The notes under the pieces were generated by a model. That model had not been told where the DNA came from, made no database searches, and saw nothing but the letters and a program-made list of their open reading frames with translations. Below are positions 42,389-51,941 of a stretch of DNA of 64,000 nt, one piece after another. Position 1 is the first letter of the stretch. Each line of letters starts with the position of its first letter. The position numbers and the translations under genes are program-made. The stretch comes from JAHEFU01 sp020440645 (GTDB lineage Bacteria; 4484-113; JAFGCY01): assembly GCA_020440645.1 (NCBI GenBank), contig JAGRNR010000005.1, positions 42,653-106,652 on the forward strand, read 5' to 3'.

Positions 42389-45300
42389 CTACTGCTGCAG
42401 GGTGCTGGGCCGCAGGAAGAAGCCGCGGGCTTCCCCCTGGTAACGTCCATCTCCGGCTATCGCGCCGAATCCGTTGATCGCATTCGCGGAATACAGGATC
42501 CAGCCGGAATCGCAGGGGATCAGCTCATCCAGCCAGCGTGGCTGCAGGCCCTGCTGGATGATGAAGGCCCGGAAGGCGGACGCCTCAGTCCCATTCAGGG
42601 TCACCACGCTGCCCACCACCGTGCCGTCCAGCGCCACGCCATTGGCTTCAACTTCATAGCTGCGCAGCGTGGGGTCAAAGCCATCCGGTGCGATCCAGCC
42701 GCCGTTGCCATCCTCCGGGAACAGCGGCCGGAGGTTGCCCTGCCGCCAGCGAGAGCCGTAGCCCTGTACGCTGACTGTCTGGCCCGGACCAGGCTTGATC
42801 TCCATCAGGAAGTTGCCGCCGACGACCACGTTTCCACTGGGGTCGATCGTGCGCGCACTGCGGTAGAAGCTTTCGGTCGGGGTGCCGAGGTGGATGTACT
42901 CGTAGGGCATGCGCAGCAGCGAGGAGCCCTGGGTGATGAAGCTGTTCACGCCACCGTTATCCCAGTCGCTGGCGAAGCCCACGATCACACCGGAATCTGC
43001 AACGGCCAATGCCTCACCGAGCTCCGGCGAGCCGCTGCTCGGGCTGCCGACCCCGAGAACGCCGAGGCTGACGCCGAATCCTTGGGTGAAGTCCGTTGGA
43101 TGGCTGTCCGTGAAGGCGAAGCCCGGCTCCATCCAGCCCACTACCTGGGTGGCATTGCTGATGTCATTTGCGCTGCCACGCCCCCCGACAGTTGCCAGCT
43201 GCTTCATGTTCTGCGCCTGGTACTGGAAGGGCTGCTTGATTGACTGGGCATCATCAGATTCGCCCACAACCTGGCCGAAGTCGTTGATCGCATGGGCCCG
43301 GCTGTTCTGGCCGCCAAGCGTTCCCAGCCGGATTGCCGCGCCACACTTGCGGGCGTCCCACTGGATGGCGACGGTTGCGCCCTGCGGGTCCGATGAATAG
43401 CCCACCACCTGGTCCAGGTTGTTCAGGTCACTGGCATGGCTTTCCGCCGGGCCGGTCGGCTCAGTCATGCGCCTGCCAAGCGTCGGTACCTCGCAGATGA
43501 CGTACTGCGAGGGTGAGATGGTCCAGTATGAGTTGCCAACTTCATCCAGGCCCTGCTTGTAGGGATTGATTCCGCTGTCGGTGATCACCTGGCCGATGGC
43601 ATTGAACACGTCCTGTCCCTTGAGCATGTTGCTGATGACCTGCCGGCCGAAGTCCTGGCTGGGCGTGTAGCGCGGGCTGACGCCGACCACATAGCCCAGT
43701 GAGGATCCTCCGAGGCGGAAGTCGTAGCTGACGAAATGGAACTGGCGGCTGTATTCGAATGCGAGGTAGCTGATGCCACCTGAGCTGCGCCGACAGTATT
43801 CGCTGAAGAAGTCGGTTGTCAGCATCAGGTAGCCGCTGGCATGGATGTACATCCTGCGACGATTGTTGCCAAGCAGGCGCAGGTCCACCCGGTAACGGGC
43901 GATGCTGTCAGCACTGGCCAGTTCTCCCGTCAGTACACCATGCCCGCGGGTGCCATCCTTCCTGTAGAACCGCTGGCCGTAGCTGCTGACCAGCACGATG
44001 CCGTAATCGTCAATCTGCTTGAAGCGCTCGACAGTGGCTGCGTTGCCCTGGTACTCGTCAAGCTGGAACAGCGGGCAGGTGCTGGCCTGCAGCAGGTCGG
44101 CAATGGACCGCACATCGTCAAGGGCCGGCTGGCCGTCCGCCGGCGGGCCAAATGGCTCAAGGCTGATCACGCTGTGGTTATGGTTGCCCGGCTGCTGGTC
44201 GAAGGCCGCGCTGGAAGCCTCGCGCCGTAGTTCCCCGGCGGCTGATGTACCGCTCTCTTCCGTAACGGCGGGTTCGGCACTGAGGATGCCTGCCGCGAAT
44301 GGCAGGCCTTCCGGCGACAGCCAGATGAACCCGTTGCCATCCTCATTCAGCACCGGGTCCACTGCCTTTCCGCTGGCCAGCAGGCTCTGGAAAGCTGCAT
44401 CCGAGGCCTGGTCAATTGGCATCGTCTCCGCCAGCTCCTCAAGCTCAGCCTGCAGGCTGGCGGCAAGGCCAAGCAGTTCAGTGACGCGTGCGGGACTGAT
44501 CCCCTCGCTGAACTGGACTTCCACGGTATTGCTGTGGACACTACGTGGCAACTCTCCAGCGAGGTAATCCAGCTGGACCCTGAAGTAACGCGTAACGGGA
44601 TCCGCAGACTCCAGTTGCTGCAGGCTGCTGAAGCGCAGGTCCCCGGCCTCGTCGTCACCGCTTGCGGGTTGACCGTCATCGAGCAGGGGGCCGAGATCCT
44701 GGATCAATCCGCCATCCGCATCAAGTTCCAGCAATTCCATCTGCATGTCGCTCAGTCCGGCTGGGCTCAGGGCGATGCTGAACTGGACGTCCGCCAACGC
44801 ACCTGATTGCAGGCTTGCGCTGTCCACATCCAGCAGGGAGCCAAACGGCACTGAGTTGCCAAACAGCACAGCCGGGATTCCCGGGCTGACCTCGCTGTCC
44901 AGTGGCAGGACCATGTATGCCGGGTAGCTGTCAGCCGGCAATGAATGGCTGAAATGCAGGGCCGGATCGGCCAACCCGCCCTGCAGCGGAATCTGCGCCA
45001 GTACATCCCAGGGACCACTCTCAGTGTATCCGCCGTAGACAACGTAGCTTGTGAGCTGGGCAAGGAAATTGTTGCCAAGCGGTGAAACGTCTGCGATGTT
45101 CACCTCACCGTTGCCATCCCCGTCTGCCAGCCGGGCGTGCTCCCAGTCAGGGTCGCTCTCCGTCCTGCCGAAGTACAGGCCGATCACCGTCAGGTCGGCA
45201 AGGTTGGCCTCACCGTTCTGGTCATAGTCGCCGACATTCACATAGCTCCATTCCAGCGTGACTTCCGGTGCAGCATCCACCGAAAGCTGCAGGTCCCTGA

Positions 45301-45610
45301 TGCGGTTGATTTCCTTGAGCGGGGCAGAACTGGCAATCCGGTCCTCAATCCGTGCCGCGAGCACTGTTGACAGTTCGCGCCGCAGTGCATCGAATACCGT
45401 GGGGTCCACACCGGCTGGGATGGAAAGGGAGTCAAGCTGCTGCTGCAGCTCATTCAGCTCAATGCTGTGTGGCACGGCCGCAATTCGGTCTTCTGGCTGA
45501 ATGGCAAGCCCGGAGGCAGCTTCATGTCCGCCGCCGCAGGCGCAGGGCATGAATGTCAGCAGCAGAAAAAGCAGGGGCAGCGTGCCAGCTACCGGATACC
45601 GACTGGACAT
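42389..45610 (-). CDS. Large exported protein with dockerin-like module and HAF repeats, 1073 aa
   Basis: A signal peptide ends near MPCAC (Cys25); the lipobox is atypical, with Cys at -2 and Pro at -3, so lipid attachment is likely but not certain. Residues about 125-190 contain two dockerin type I-like calcium loops: GDYDQNGEANLADLTVIGLYF and GDGNGEVNIADVSPLGNNF. An FN3-like segment follows. The centre (about 350-700) has no family I recognise. The C-terminal third carries HAF-type extracellular repeats, e.g. IRLGTLGGQNSRAHAINDFG, then QVVGESDDA and VVGWMEPG, which are propeller-like units. No enzyme motif is seen. GGGGAG before ATG 45610 supports the start. Confidence 0.85.
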   Translation of the reverse strand: MSSRYPVAGTLPLLFLLLTFMPCACGGGHEAASGLAIQPEDRIAAVPHSIELNELQQQLDSLSIPAGVDPTVFDALRRELSTVLAARIEDRIASSAPLKEINRIRDLQLSVDAAPEVTLEWSYVNVGDYDQNGEANLADLTVIGLYFGRTESDPDWEHARLADGDGNGEVNIADVSPLGNNFLAQLTSYVVYGGYTESGPWDVLAQIPLQGGLADPALHFSHSLPADSYPAYMVLPLDSEVSPGIPAVLFGNSVPFGSLLDVDSASLQSGALADVQFSIALSPAGLSDMQMELLELDADGGLIQDLGPLLDDGQPASGDDEAGDLRFSSLQQLESADPVTRYFRVQLDYLAGELPRSVHSNTVEVQFSEGISPARVTELLGLAASLQAELEELAETMPIDQASDAAFQSLLASGKAVDPVLNEDGNGFIWLSPEGLPFAAGILSAEPAVTEESGTSAAGELRREASSAAFDQQPGNHNHSVISLEPFGPPADGQPALDDVRSIADLLQASTCPLFQLDEYQGNAATVERFKQIDDYGIVLVSSYGQRFYRKDGTRGHGVLTGELASADSIARYRVDLRLLGNNRRRMYIHASGYLMLTTDFFSEYCRRSSGGISYLAFEYSRQFHFVSYDFRLGGSSLGYVVGVSPRYTPSQDFGRQVISNMLKGQDVFNAIGQVITDSGINPYKQGLDEVGNSYWTISPSQYVICEVPTLGRRMTEPTGPAESHASDLNNLDQVVGYSSDPQGATVAIQWDARKCGAAIRLGTLGGQNSRAHAINDFGQVVGESDDAQSIKQPFQYQAQNMKQLATVGGRGSANDISNATQVVGWMEPGFAFTDSHPTDFTQGFGVSLGVLGVGSPSSGSPELGEALAVADSGVIVGFASDWDNGGVNSFITQGSSLLRMPYEYIHLGTPTESFYRSARTIDPSGNVVVGGNFLMEIKPGPGQTVSVQGYGSRWRQGNLRPLFPEDGNGGWIAPDGFDPTLRSYEVEANGVALDGTVVGSVVTLNGTEASAFRAFIIQQGLQPRWLDELIPCDSGWILYSANAINGFGAIAGDGRYQGEARGFFLRPSTLQQ

Positions 45611-45826
45611 ACGGTTCTCCCCGGTTCAGATAGGGCAGTATAACCCGGCGGTCCTCCATACCGGCTGTGTATCAGTACCAGTTGTGTATTGCGAAGCAAG
45701 GTAAGCTCATCAACCGCTTTCGAATTGCAGACATGCAGCTCCGACGAAGCCATTGGGGCTGAATGTGCCCTTACTCATTTCCGGACTGCTGTGCTAGCAT
45801 GGAGCATCAGGATCGGGAGGCCAGCC
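45611..45826. promoter_or_regulatory. Divergent promoter region between two lipoprotein genes
   Basis: The minus-strand side holds GGGGAG and a TTATACT-type element for the 45610 gene. The plus-strand side holds TGC-TAGCAT (hexamer at 45795-45800) and GGGAGG six bases before ATG 45827. The last 40 bases are nearly the same as those upstream of the 51942 gene. Confidence 0.5.
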
Positions 45827-48649
45827 ATGACCAGAGCTGCCGCTGCAAGCGTTGCCACCTGCCTGCTGCTGATTCTCGCAGCATGCTCAACAGCCACCAA
45901 CACGGCCATCCAGCCGGGTCAAGGTGTCGGGGCGCCATTCATGACACCAGGGCGTCCTCTGACACTGCCTGCGGATGGGGTGCAGCCATGGGAGAGCGTT
46001 GATGCAGCCGGATTCGTGCAGCCTGCGGGAAGGTCTGCCTCCTCGATAAACACGGATACCGATTTCACTCCCGGAGTGGAACGATTCATGGAAAGCGGTG
46101 ACATCGTTGACAACCTCGAGGCCACGAGGATCAACGGCAGCGATGATTCAGCCACCTCCTTCGCGATGTACCGTGTCAGTCTCGCTGGCGGCCAGCCGGG
46201 TGTCGTCAGTGTGGATGCGAATGTGATTTCCGGCTCCGGCTACTTTGTCGGGCTGTCTGACTACAGTTCGGGCCACTGGAACTGGCAGGGACCATTTTCT
46301 GACAATCACATACGCCTGCAGGCTGTCACGGATCAGGACGGCGACCTGACCAGTGAGCTGGGCAACACCTTTATCACGGTACTCTGCCCCGCTGGCAGCA
46401 GCATTGATGTAGTCGGGATCGGCGTGAACCAGTTTCAGCTGGCAGATGCCACTCCTCCCGCTGCCCCGATCGGGCTGACGGCCACGCCTCTTCCAGGTGG
46501 GATCGAGCTTCAGTGGTCCGCGGTGCTGGATCCCGACCTCGCCGGCTATGCGGTCTACTACTCCGGCAGGGCATTCATCAATCCGCATTCCGCAGGTGTG
46601 AAGCGCTTGCCCAGCCTCGAGGGCAGCATCCTGGCCCAGCTCAGCGGCCTGGAGGAACAAACGTATGTTGCCATCACTGCAGTTGACTTCTCAGGCAATG
46701 AAAGCCCGCTTACGGCTGTTGTCAATGGCATGCCGCTAGCCGGCCAGTCCGGCACGTTGCTTGTCAGCACCGACCTGGTGTCCGGTGGAATCAACTCCGT
46801 GATCCAGCTCACGGCTAGTGGTGCTGACAGCTATGACTGGGACCTTGACGGTGACGGAGTGTTCGAAGTGCAGGCTGACAGTGGCGGTACCCAGCAGGCG
46901 GACAGTTCCGCCACGGGCATCATCCGCCCGCGTGTGATCGGCCGCGATCTGTCAGGCGAGCATGTCGCTCTCGGCGGACTCTCGCTGATCATCACCGGCA
47001 ACACCCGCCCGGTGGCCGCAGCATACTGTGACATTGCCTCAGGCAAGAAGCCGCTGACTGTGAACTTCACCGCCACTGCTGAGGACCAGGAGGATGAGGC
47101 TGCGGATCTAAGCTATGCCTGGGACCTTCAAGGTGACGGTGTGTTTGACAACAACACTGACAGCCTGGCCATTGGTCCGGTGTTCTATACCGCGGATGGC
47201 AGCTTCAACGTGAAGTTCCGGGTGACCGACAGCGACGGGGCCTGGGATGTCGACACAATCACTATCAACGTGCTGGATAACCAGCTGCCGCACGCCAGCC
47301 TGCAGGTGGAAGGCGGCAAGCGCCAGCCTGCACCATTCCTCGCGCACTTCGATGTTTCCGGCTGCTTTGATCCTGATGGCGGCATAGCCGTCTACGACTG
47401 GGACTGGGAGAATGACGGGGTTTATGACCTGACCGACGGAACTGCGGTGGATGTCACCCACCTGTATCCTGAGATCGGAGAGTATGAAGTCCGGCTGCGC
47501 GTGCGTGATGCGGATGGTGGAAGTGACGAAACCGTGATCAGGCTGGTGGCCCAGGGCTGGAAGACAGCGGCTGTCAACAATGGCGATGATGTGGGCAAGG
47601 AATGCTCGCTGCAGGTCGTGGACGGATATCCGGCGATCAGCTACTTTGACGAGACAAATGATGCGCTCAAGTATGCCAGGAGTGACACTCCCACCGGCGA
47701 GGACACCGGTGACTGGCAGGACATCATCACGGTGGACGCCACCAGCGGTTCCGGCAGCATCGGAACCTCCCTTCTGGTTGTTGACAACACGCCGGCGATC
47801 GCTTACTACCGTGGTGGCGGCATGAATGACCTGATGTACATTCGCAGCTCGACTACTACCGGCACCCAGCCGGGGGACTGGAGTGCACCCGTGACCGTTT
47901 GGAGCACGGGATTCACCGGGCAGTATCCCGACATGGAGATCGTGAACGGCAACCCGGCGATCTGCTTCTACGACCAGAGTACTCCCGGCCTGCGCTACGT
48001 TCGCAGCAACACCACAAAGGGTGAGCTTGCGGCTGACTGGAGCACGGCGATCAACGTGGATATCAGCGGCAGTGTCGGTCTACGTCCCGACATGGAGATC
48101 GTGGACGGCAACCCGGCGATCAGCTACTATGACCAGGACTTGGATCGCCTGCTTTATATCCGCAGTGACAACAAGTTCGGCACCTTCGCAGCTGACTGGA
48201 CCCAGAAGGTGATCCTGACCGGGGGCGGGTTCACCGGCTACTATTCATCGCTTGCTGTAGTCGGAGGCAAGCCTGCCATATGCTACTTCGACTGGAGCAA
48301 CAAGACCCTGCTGTACACCAGCAGCTCATCAGCGGACGGTGCCCTCACCAATGACTGGTCTCTGGGATTCACGATTGACACTGCCAACAGTCCAGGCGAG
48401 TACTGCAGCATGATTGAATTTGAGGGACGTCCCGTGATTGCCAGCTATGCACAGGACAACTCCAGCCTGCACTTCACGCAAGCCAGTGGCTCAGGCAGCG
48501 GTCCCTCTGAATGGGAAGCCGGACAGACCCTGGAGGACTCGGGCATCATCGGCGAATACAGCTCGATTGCGGAAGTGGATGGCAAGGTGGCAATTGCCTA
48601 CTACCAGTTCTCTGGCGGCAACCTGCGCTACGCGATCAGGTACAACTAA
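45827..48649 (+). CDS. Propeller lipoprotein, paralogue 1 of a tandem trio, 940 aa
   Basis: Lipobox ILAAC, lipid-Cys at residue 20. Residues about 45-205 are the shared N-terminal domain (LPADGVQPWESVD; TPGVERFMESGD; YFVGLSDYSSGHWNWQGPF; VLCPAGSSIDVVGIGVNQF). An FN3-like domain follows (about 215-305; GIELQWSAVLDPDLAGYAVYY). Then a degenerate PKD-type unit with YDWDLDGDGVFEV and two clearer PKD domains (AWDLQGDGVFDNN; YDWDWENDGVYD). From residue about 585 seven repeats of the SLxVVDGxPAISYYD type end the protein, implying a seven-bladed propeller. An upstream open frame from 45689 adds 46 non-conserved codons; ATG 45827 starts the signal peptide and has GGGAGG upstream. Confidence 0.9.
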   Translation: MTRAAAASVATCLLLILAACSTATNTAIQPGQGVGAPFMTPGRPLTLPADGVQPWESVDAAGFVQPAGRSASSINTDTDFTPGVERFMESGDIVDNLEATRINGSDDSATSFAMYRVSLAGGQPGVVSVDANVISGSGYFVGLSDYSSGHWNWQGPFSDNHIRLQAVTDQDGDLTSELGNTFITVLCPAGSSIDVVGIGVNQFQLADATPPAAPIGLTATPLPGGIELQWSAVLDPDLAGYAVYYSGRAFINPHSAGVKRLPSLEGSILAQLSGLEEQTYVAITAVDFSGNESPLTAVVNGMPLAGQSGTLLVSTDLVSGGINSVIQLTASGADSYDWDLDGDGVFEVQADSGGTQQADSSATGIIRPRVIGRDLSGEHVALGGLSLIITGNTRPVAAAYCDIASGKKPLTVNFTATAEDQEDEAADLSYAWDLQGDGVFDNNTDSLAIGPVFYTADGSFNVKFRVTDSDGAWDVDTITINVLDNQLPHASLQVEGGKRQPAPFLAHFDVSGCFDPDGGIAVYDWDWENDGVYDLTDGTAVDVTHLYPEIGEYEVRLRVRDADGGSDETVIRLVAQGWKTAAVNNGDDVGKECSLQVVDGYPAISYFDETNDALKYARSDTPTGEDTGDWQDIITVDATSGSGSIGTSLLVVDNTPAIAYYRGGGMNDLMYIRSSTTTGTQPGDWSAPVTVWSTGFTGQYPDMEIVNGNPAICFYDQSTPGLRYVRSNTTKGELAADWSTAINVDISGSVGLRPDMEIVDGNPAISYYDQDLDRLLYIRSDNKFGTFAADWTQKVILTGGGFTGYYSSLAVVGGKPAICYFDWSNKTLLYTSSSSADGALTNDWSLGFTIDTANSPGEYCSMIEFEGRPVIASYAQDNSSLHFTQASGSGSGPSEWEAGQTLEDSGIIGEYSSIAEVDGKVAIAYYQFSGGNLRYAIRYN

Positions 48650-48734
48650 GCCTCTGATTGCCGTTTGATACCACGTCCGGGATCAAAGCAGGGGGCAATG
48701 GTAATATCGGGAAATCGAATGCGGGAGAGTTCTC

Positions 48735-51700
48735 ATGTGCAGATCCATTTTGCTGTCTTGCAGCCTGCTGATTATGGCAATGTTGTATTCCTGTGCCTCA
48801 CAGGATTCAGGAACTGATGCCCTCAATGTGGGTTCCATCGCTGGTGGCCAGCTGGCTATTCAGTCACAACAGCTTCCATCCAGCCTGCCCGGCGATGGGG
48901 TGCAGCCCTGGGAGAGCCTGGATACTGATGGGCATGTGATCCCGGCGGAACGCAGCAGCTCATCCATCAACATCAACTCTGACTTCACACCCGGCGTTGA
49001 GCGCTTCCTGGACTCCGGCGATGCCGCAGACAACCTGGAAGCCACGCGACTCAACGGCAGTGATGACAGCGGCACTTCCTACGCGATGTACCGGGTCAGC
49101 ATGAGCAGCGAGCAGCCGGGCATAGTCAGTGTGGATGCCAACCTGCTCTCAGGCAAGGGTTACATTGTTGGCCTCTCCAACTACGGCAGCGGACGCTGGG
49201 ACTGGCACGGACCATTCACTGACAACCACGTGCGACTGCAGGCTGCCACTGACACTTCAGCCTTGCTGACCAGCCCCTTTGGCAATACCTTAGTGACCGT
49301 GCTCTGTCCCGCCGGCAGCAGCGCTGATGTGGTCGGAATCGGTGTCAATCAGTTTGATCTGGCAGATGCCACGGCACCTGCCACACCACTGGGACTGACT
49401 GCAACTCCTGTCAGCGGAGGCCTGCTGCTTGAGTGGTCACCGGTGCTGGACAGCGACCTCGCAGGATATGTGATCCATTACGCGACACGAGCATTCACGA
49501 ATCCGGATTCCGCCGGTGTGCACAGCGTCTCCTACTTAGAGGGCACGCCCCGGCACCTGCTTACCGGACTGGACAGCAGGACCTATGTCCGTGTCAGCTC
49601 CGTTGATTTCTCCAGCAACCGCAGCGCTGCCAGTGACATCGTGAATGGTAATCCGCTTACGGGAGATGCGCTGCCGGTGCAGCTGGTGACTGACGCCGTG
49701 TCCGGTGGAGTGGATGCTGACATCACGCTTGCTGCCAGTGGGGCTGCCAGCTATGACTGGGACCTGGACGGCGACGGTGTGTTCGAGATCGAGGATGACC
49801 TGGTCGGTATCCAGCAGGCGGACACCTCCGCCACAGGCATCATCCGCCCGCGAGTTCGTGGCGTGGACTCGGATGCCGTGGCGCTCGGCGGGGTTTCCCT
49901 TGTCATCACCGGCAATACGCGGCCCGTTGCCAGCGCAGTCGCCTCGCCACAGTTCGGTGATGCTCCGCTTGATGTGACATTCTCCGGCAGCGCAGAGGAC
50001 AACGAGGATGCCGTGGAGGAGCTCACATTCGCCTGGGACTTCGATGGCGACGGTATCTACGAGGACGATACCGACACACTCACACCAGCCCAGCAGACAT
50101 ATTCCACGCCCGGACTGTACAACGTCAAGTTCCACGCAACCGACTCGGATGGTGCCTGGGATGTTGATACCGTGACGGTCAGCGCCGGTGACAACCTGCC
50201 GCCGCATGCGGCGTTCAGCTACGTTGCTGACGGCCTTCCGACTCCATTCACGGCGAGATTTGACGCGACCGGCTGCCTGGATATTGACGGCAGCATCGCG
50301 CTCCTCGAATGGGACTGGGACGCGGACGGAACCTACGATGAGGACTCGGGCACGGATCCCTATCCGCAGCATGATTTCCAGGCCCCCGGTTTCTACACGG
50401 TGAACCTGCGCGTGACGGACAACCAGGCTGCGAGTTCAGTGGCCAGCTCCGAAGTGCTGATCTTCAGTCAGCACAATGAACCGCCCGTCGCCGACCTTCA
50501 GGCGGACAAGCTGTCAGTCGAGAAGGGCGAGGTAATCACATTCACAGCTGCGAACAGCCAGGACCCGGATGGCAGCATTGTCAGCTACCAGTGGGACCTG
50601 AACGGCAACATGGCCTTCAATGAGTCCGGTAACGGCGAGGACCTTTATGAAGGCAGCCCCACTGCACAGGTATCCTGGTCTGATCCTGGAATCAAGAAGG
50701 TTTCCGTCCTGGTTCTTGACGACCAGGGTGCGGGCGGATTCGCTTCGCTGGAACCTGTCGTGCACGGATGGGTCGTCAAGCAGCTGTTCAGCTGGGGCAT
50801 ATTCACAATGTTGCCTGACACCACAGCCAGCGTGGACCTGTGTGAGGTCAACGGCAGGCCGGCTATCGCAGTCGTCAGCGATGCCGTTGACGATGTACGT
50901 TACATCCGCGCAAACGATTCCTACGGTGTCAGCTGGCCTGCTGACCCGGTCAGTGTGGAGAGCGATGCCAATGTGGATGCTATTGGAGAACTCAGCCTGA
51001 AGGTTGTTGCGGGTCATCCCGCCCTGGCCTTCTACAATGTTTCAGCCAACCGGCTGAGCTATGTCAGGGCGCTTGACGCAGACGGTGACAGCTGGGGAGG
51101 GGTAGTGCAGCCCGATCCAGGCAATGGTTCCGGAACCACAAATGACCTGGCGATTGTCAACGGTAATCCTGCCATCTGCTTCCAGTTCCAGTCCCCTACC
51201 GCGCTCAAATATGTGCGTGCGCTCGACCCCACCGGGCAGGCCTGGGGCACGCCGGTCACGGTTGACAGCGGCGGTGCAGTCTCCGGTGACGAGCCGTCCA
51301 TGGCGATTGTGGACGGCTTCCCGGCCATCACCTCCCGGCGGCACGGAGGTGCGAGCCAGAGCCTGCGCTACTGCCGGGCACAGGATGCTGACGGCAGTGC
51401 CTGGAATGCCCCGGTTGATGCGACACCTGCTGACAGTTCCGGCTATCAGAGCACCCTCTTGGTGCTGGACGGAATTCCCAGCGCCATCAACAAGGACGGG
51501 ACGGGCGAGGTGTCCTTCCTGCGCGCGCTTGACCCGCTGGGCAGCACCTGGGACGCCGCCGCCCAGCTGAACCCCTCCGTGCTTGATGGCTACCGCATCT
51601 CCATGGCTGCAATCGGGGGCAAGCCGGCGATTGTCAGCCGCGCTGATTCCGGTGGCAACGTAATGTATACCCCGGCGCTTGATTCTGCCGGCACAAGCTG

Positions 51701-51830
51701 GGGCACCTCGGTTGCGATCGGTGTCGGTGAGGGCGCGGAGCTGATCTCACTGCAAGGCCGGCCCGCTATCACCTACATTGACTACAATTTAGATAACCCG
51801 TCATTCGTGTACTACGCCATCAGATATTGA
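48735..51830 (+). CDS. Propeller lipoprotein, paralogue 2 of the tandem trio, 1031 aa
   Basis: Lipobox MLYSC, lipid-Cys at residue 20. The domain order repeats that of its neighbours: N-terminal domain with LPGDGVQPWESLD and YIVGLSNYGSGRWDWHGPF, FN3 (GLLLEWSPVLDSDLAGYVIHY), a degenerate PKD-type unit (YDWDLDGDGVFEI), three PKD domains (FAWDFDGDGIYED; LEWDWDADGTYDE; YQWDLNGNMAFNE), then seven repeats of the propeller type (CEVNGRPAIAVV, KVVAGHPALAFY, AIVNGNPAICFQ, AIVDGFPAITS, LVLDGIPSAIN, AAIGGKPAIVS, ISLQGRPAITYI). GGGAGAG six bases before the ATG and a TAATAT element at 48702 support the start. It lies 85 bases behind paralogue 1, with its own promoter-like sequence. Confidence 0.9.
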   Translation: MCRSILLSCSLLIMAMLYSCASQDSGTDALNVGSIAGGQLAIQSQQLPSSLPGDGVQPWESLDTDGHVIPAERSSSSININSDFTPGVERFLDSGDAADNLEATRLNGSDDSGTSYAMYRVSMSSEQPGIVSVDANLLSGKGYIVGLSNYGSGRWDWHGPFTDNHVRLQAATDTSALLTSPFGNTLVTVLCPAGSSADVVGIGVNQFDLADATAPATPLGLTATPVSGGLLLEWSPVLDSDLAGYVIHYATRAFTNPDSAGVHSVSYLEGTPRHLLTGLDSRTYVRVSSVDFSSNRSAASDIVNGNPLTGDALPVQLVTDAVSGGVDADITLAASGAASYDWDLDGDGVFEIEDDLVGIQQADTSATGIIRPRVRGVDSDAVALGGVSLVITGNTRPVASAVASPQFGDAPLDVTFSGSAEDNEDAVEELTFAWDFDGDGIYEDDTDTLTPAQQTYSTPGLYNVKFHATDSDGAWDVDTVTVSAGDNLPPHAAFSYVADGLPTPFTARFDATGCLDIDGSIALLEWDWDADGTYDEDSGTDPYPQHDFQAPGFYTVNLRVTDNQAASSVASSEVLIFSQHNEPPVADLQADKLSVEKGEVITFTAANSQDPDGSIVSYQWDLNGNMAFNESGNGEDLYEGSPTAQVSWSDPGIKKVSVLVLDDQGAGGFASLEPVVHGWVVKQLFSWGIFTMLPDTTASVDLCEVNGRPAIAVVSDAVDDVRYIRANDSYGVSWPADPVSVESDANVDAIGELSLKVVAGHPALAFYNVSANRLSYVRALDADGDSWGGVVQPDPGNGSGTTNDLAIVNGNPAICFQFQSPTALKYVRALDPTGQAWGTPVTVDSGGAVSGDEPSMAIVDGFPAITSRRHGGASQSLRYCRAQDADGSAWNAPVDATPADSSGYQSTLLVLDGIPSAINKDGTGEVSFLRALDPLGSTWDAAAQLNPSVLDGYRISMAAIGGKPAIVSRADSGGNVMYTPALDSAGTSWGTSVAIGVGEGAELISLQGRPAITYIDYNLDNPSFVYYAIRY

Positions 51831-51909
51831 GCAGCCAGCAGTAGCGCTGGAGCTGGAAGTCTCTCGGAAATGTACAGCTAGTGAGCCAGGCTGTCTGCTG
51901 GTTGCGTGC

Positions 51910-51915
51910 TAGCAT
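51910..51915 (+). promoter_or_regulatory. Extended -10 (TGC-TAGCAT) duplicated from paralogue 1
   Basis: TGCTAGCAT ends 26 bases before ATG 51942, exactly as at 45795-45800 before ATG 45827. The following CATCAGGATC and GGAGGCCAGCC are also shared, so the promoter was copied with the gene. Confidence 0.6.
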
Positions 51916-51941
51916 AGGCCATCAGGATCAGGAGGCCAGCC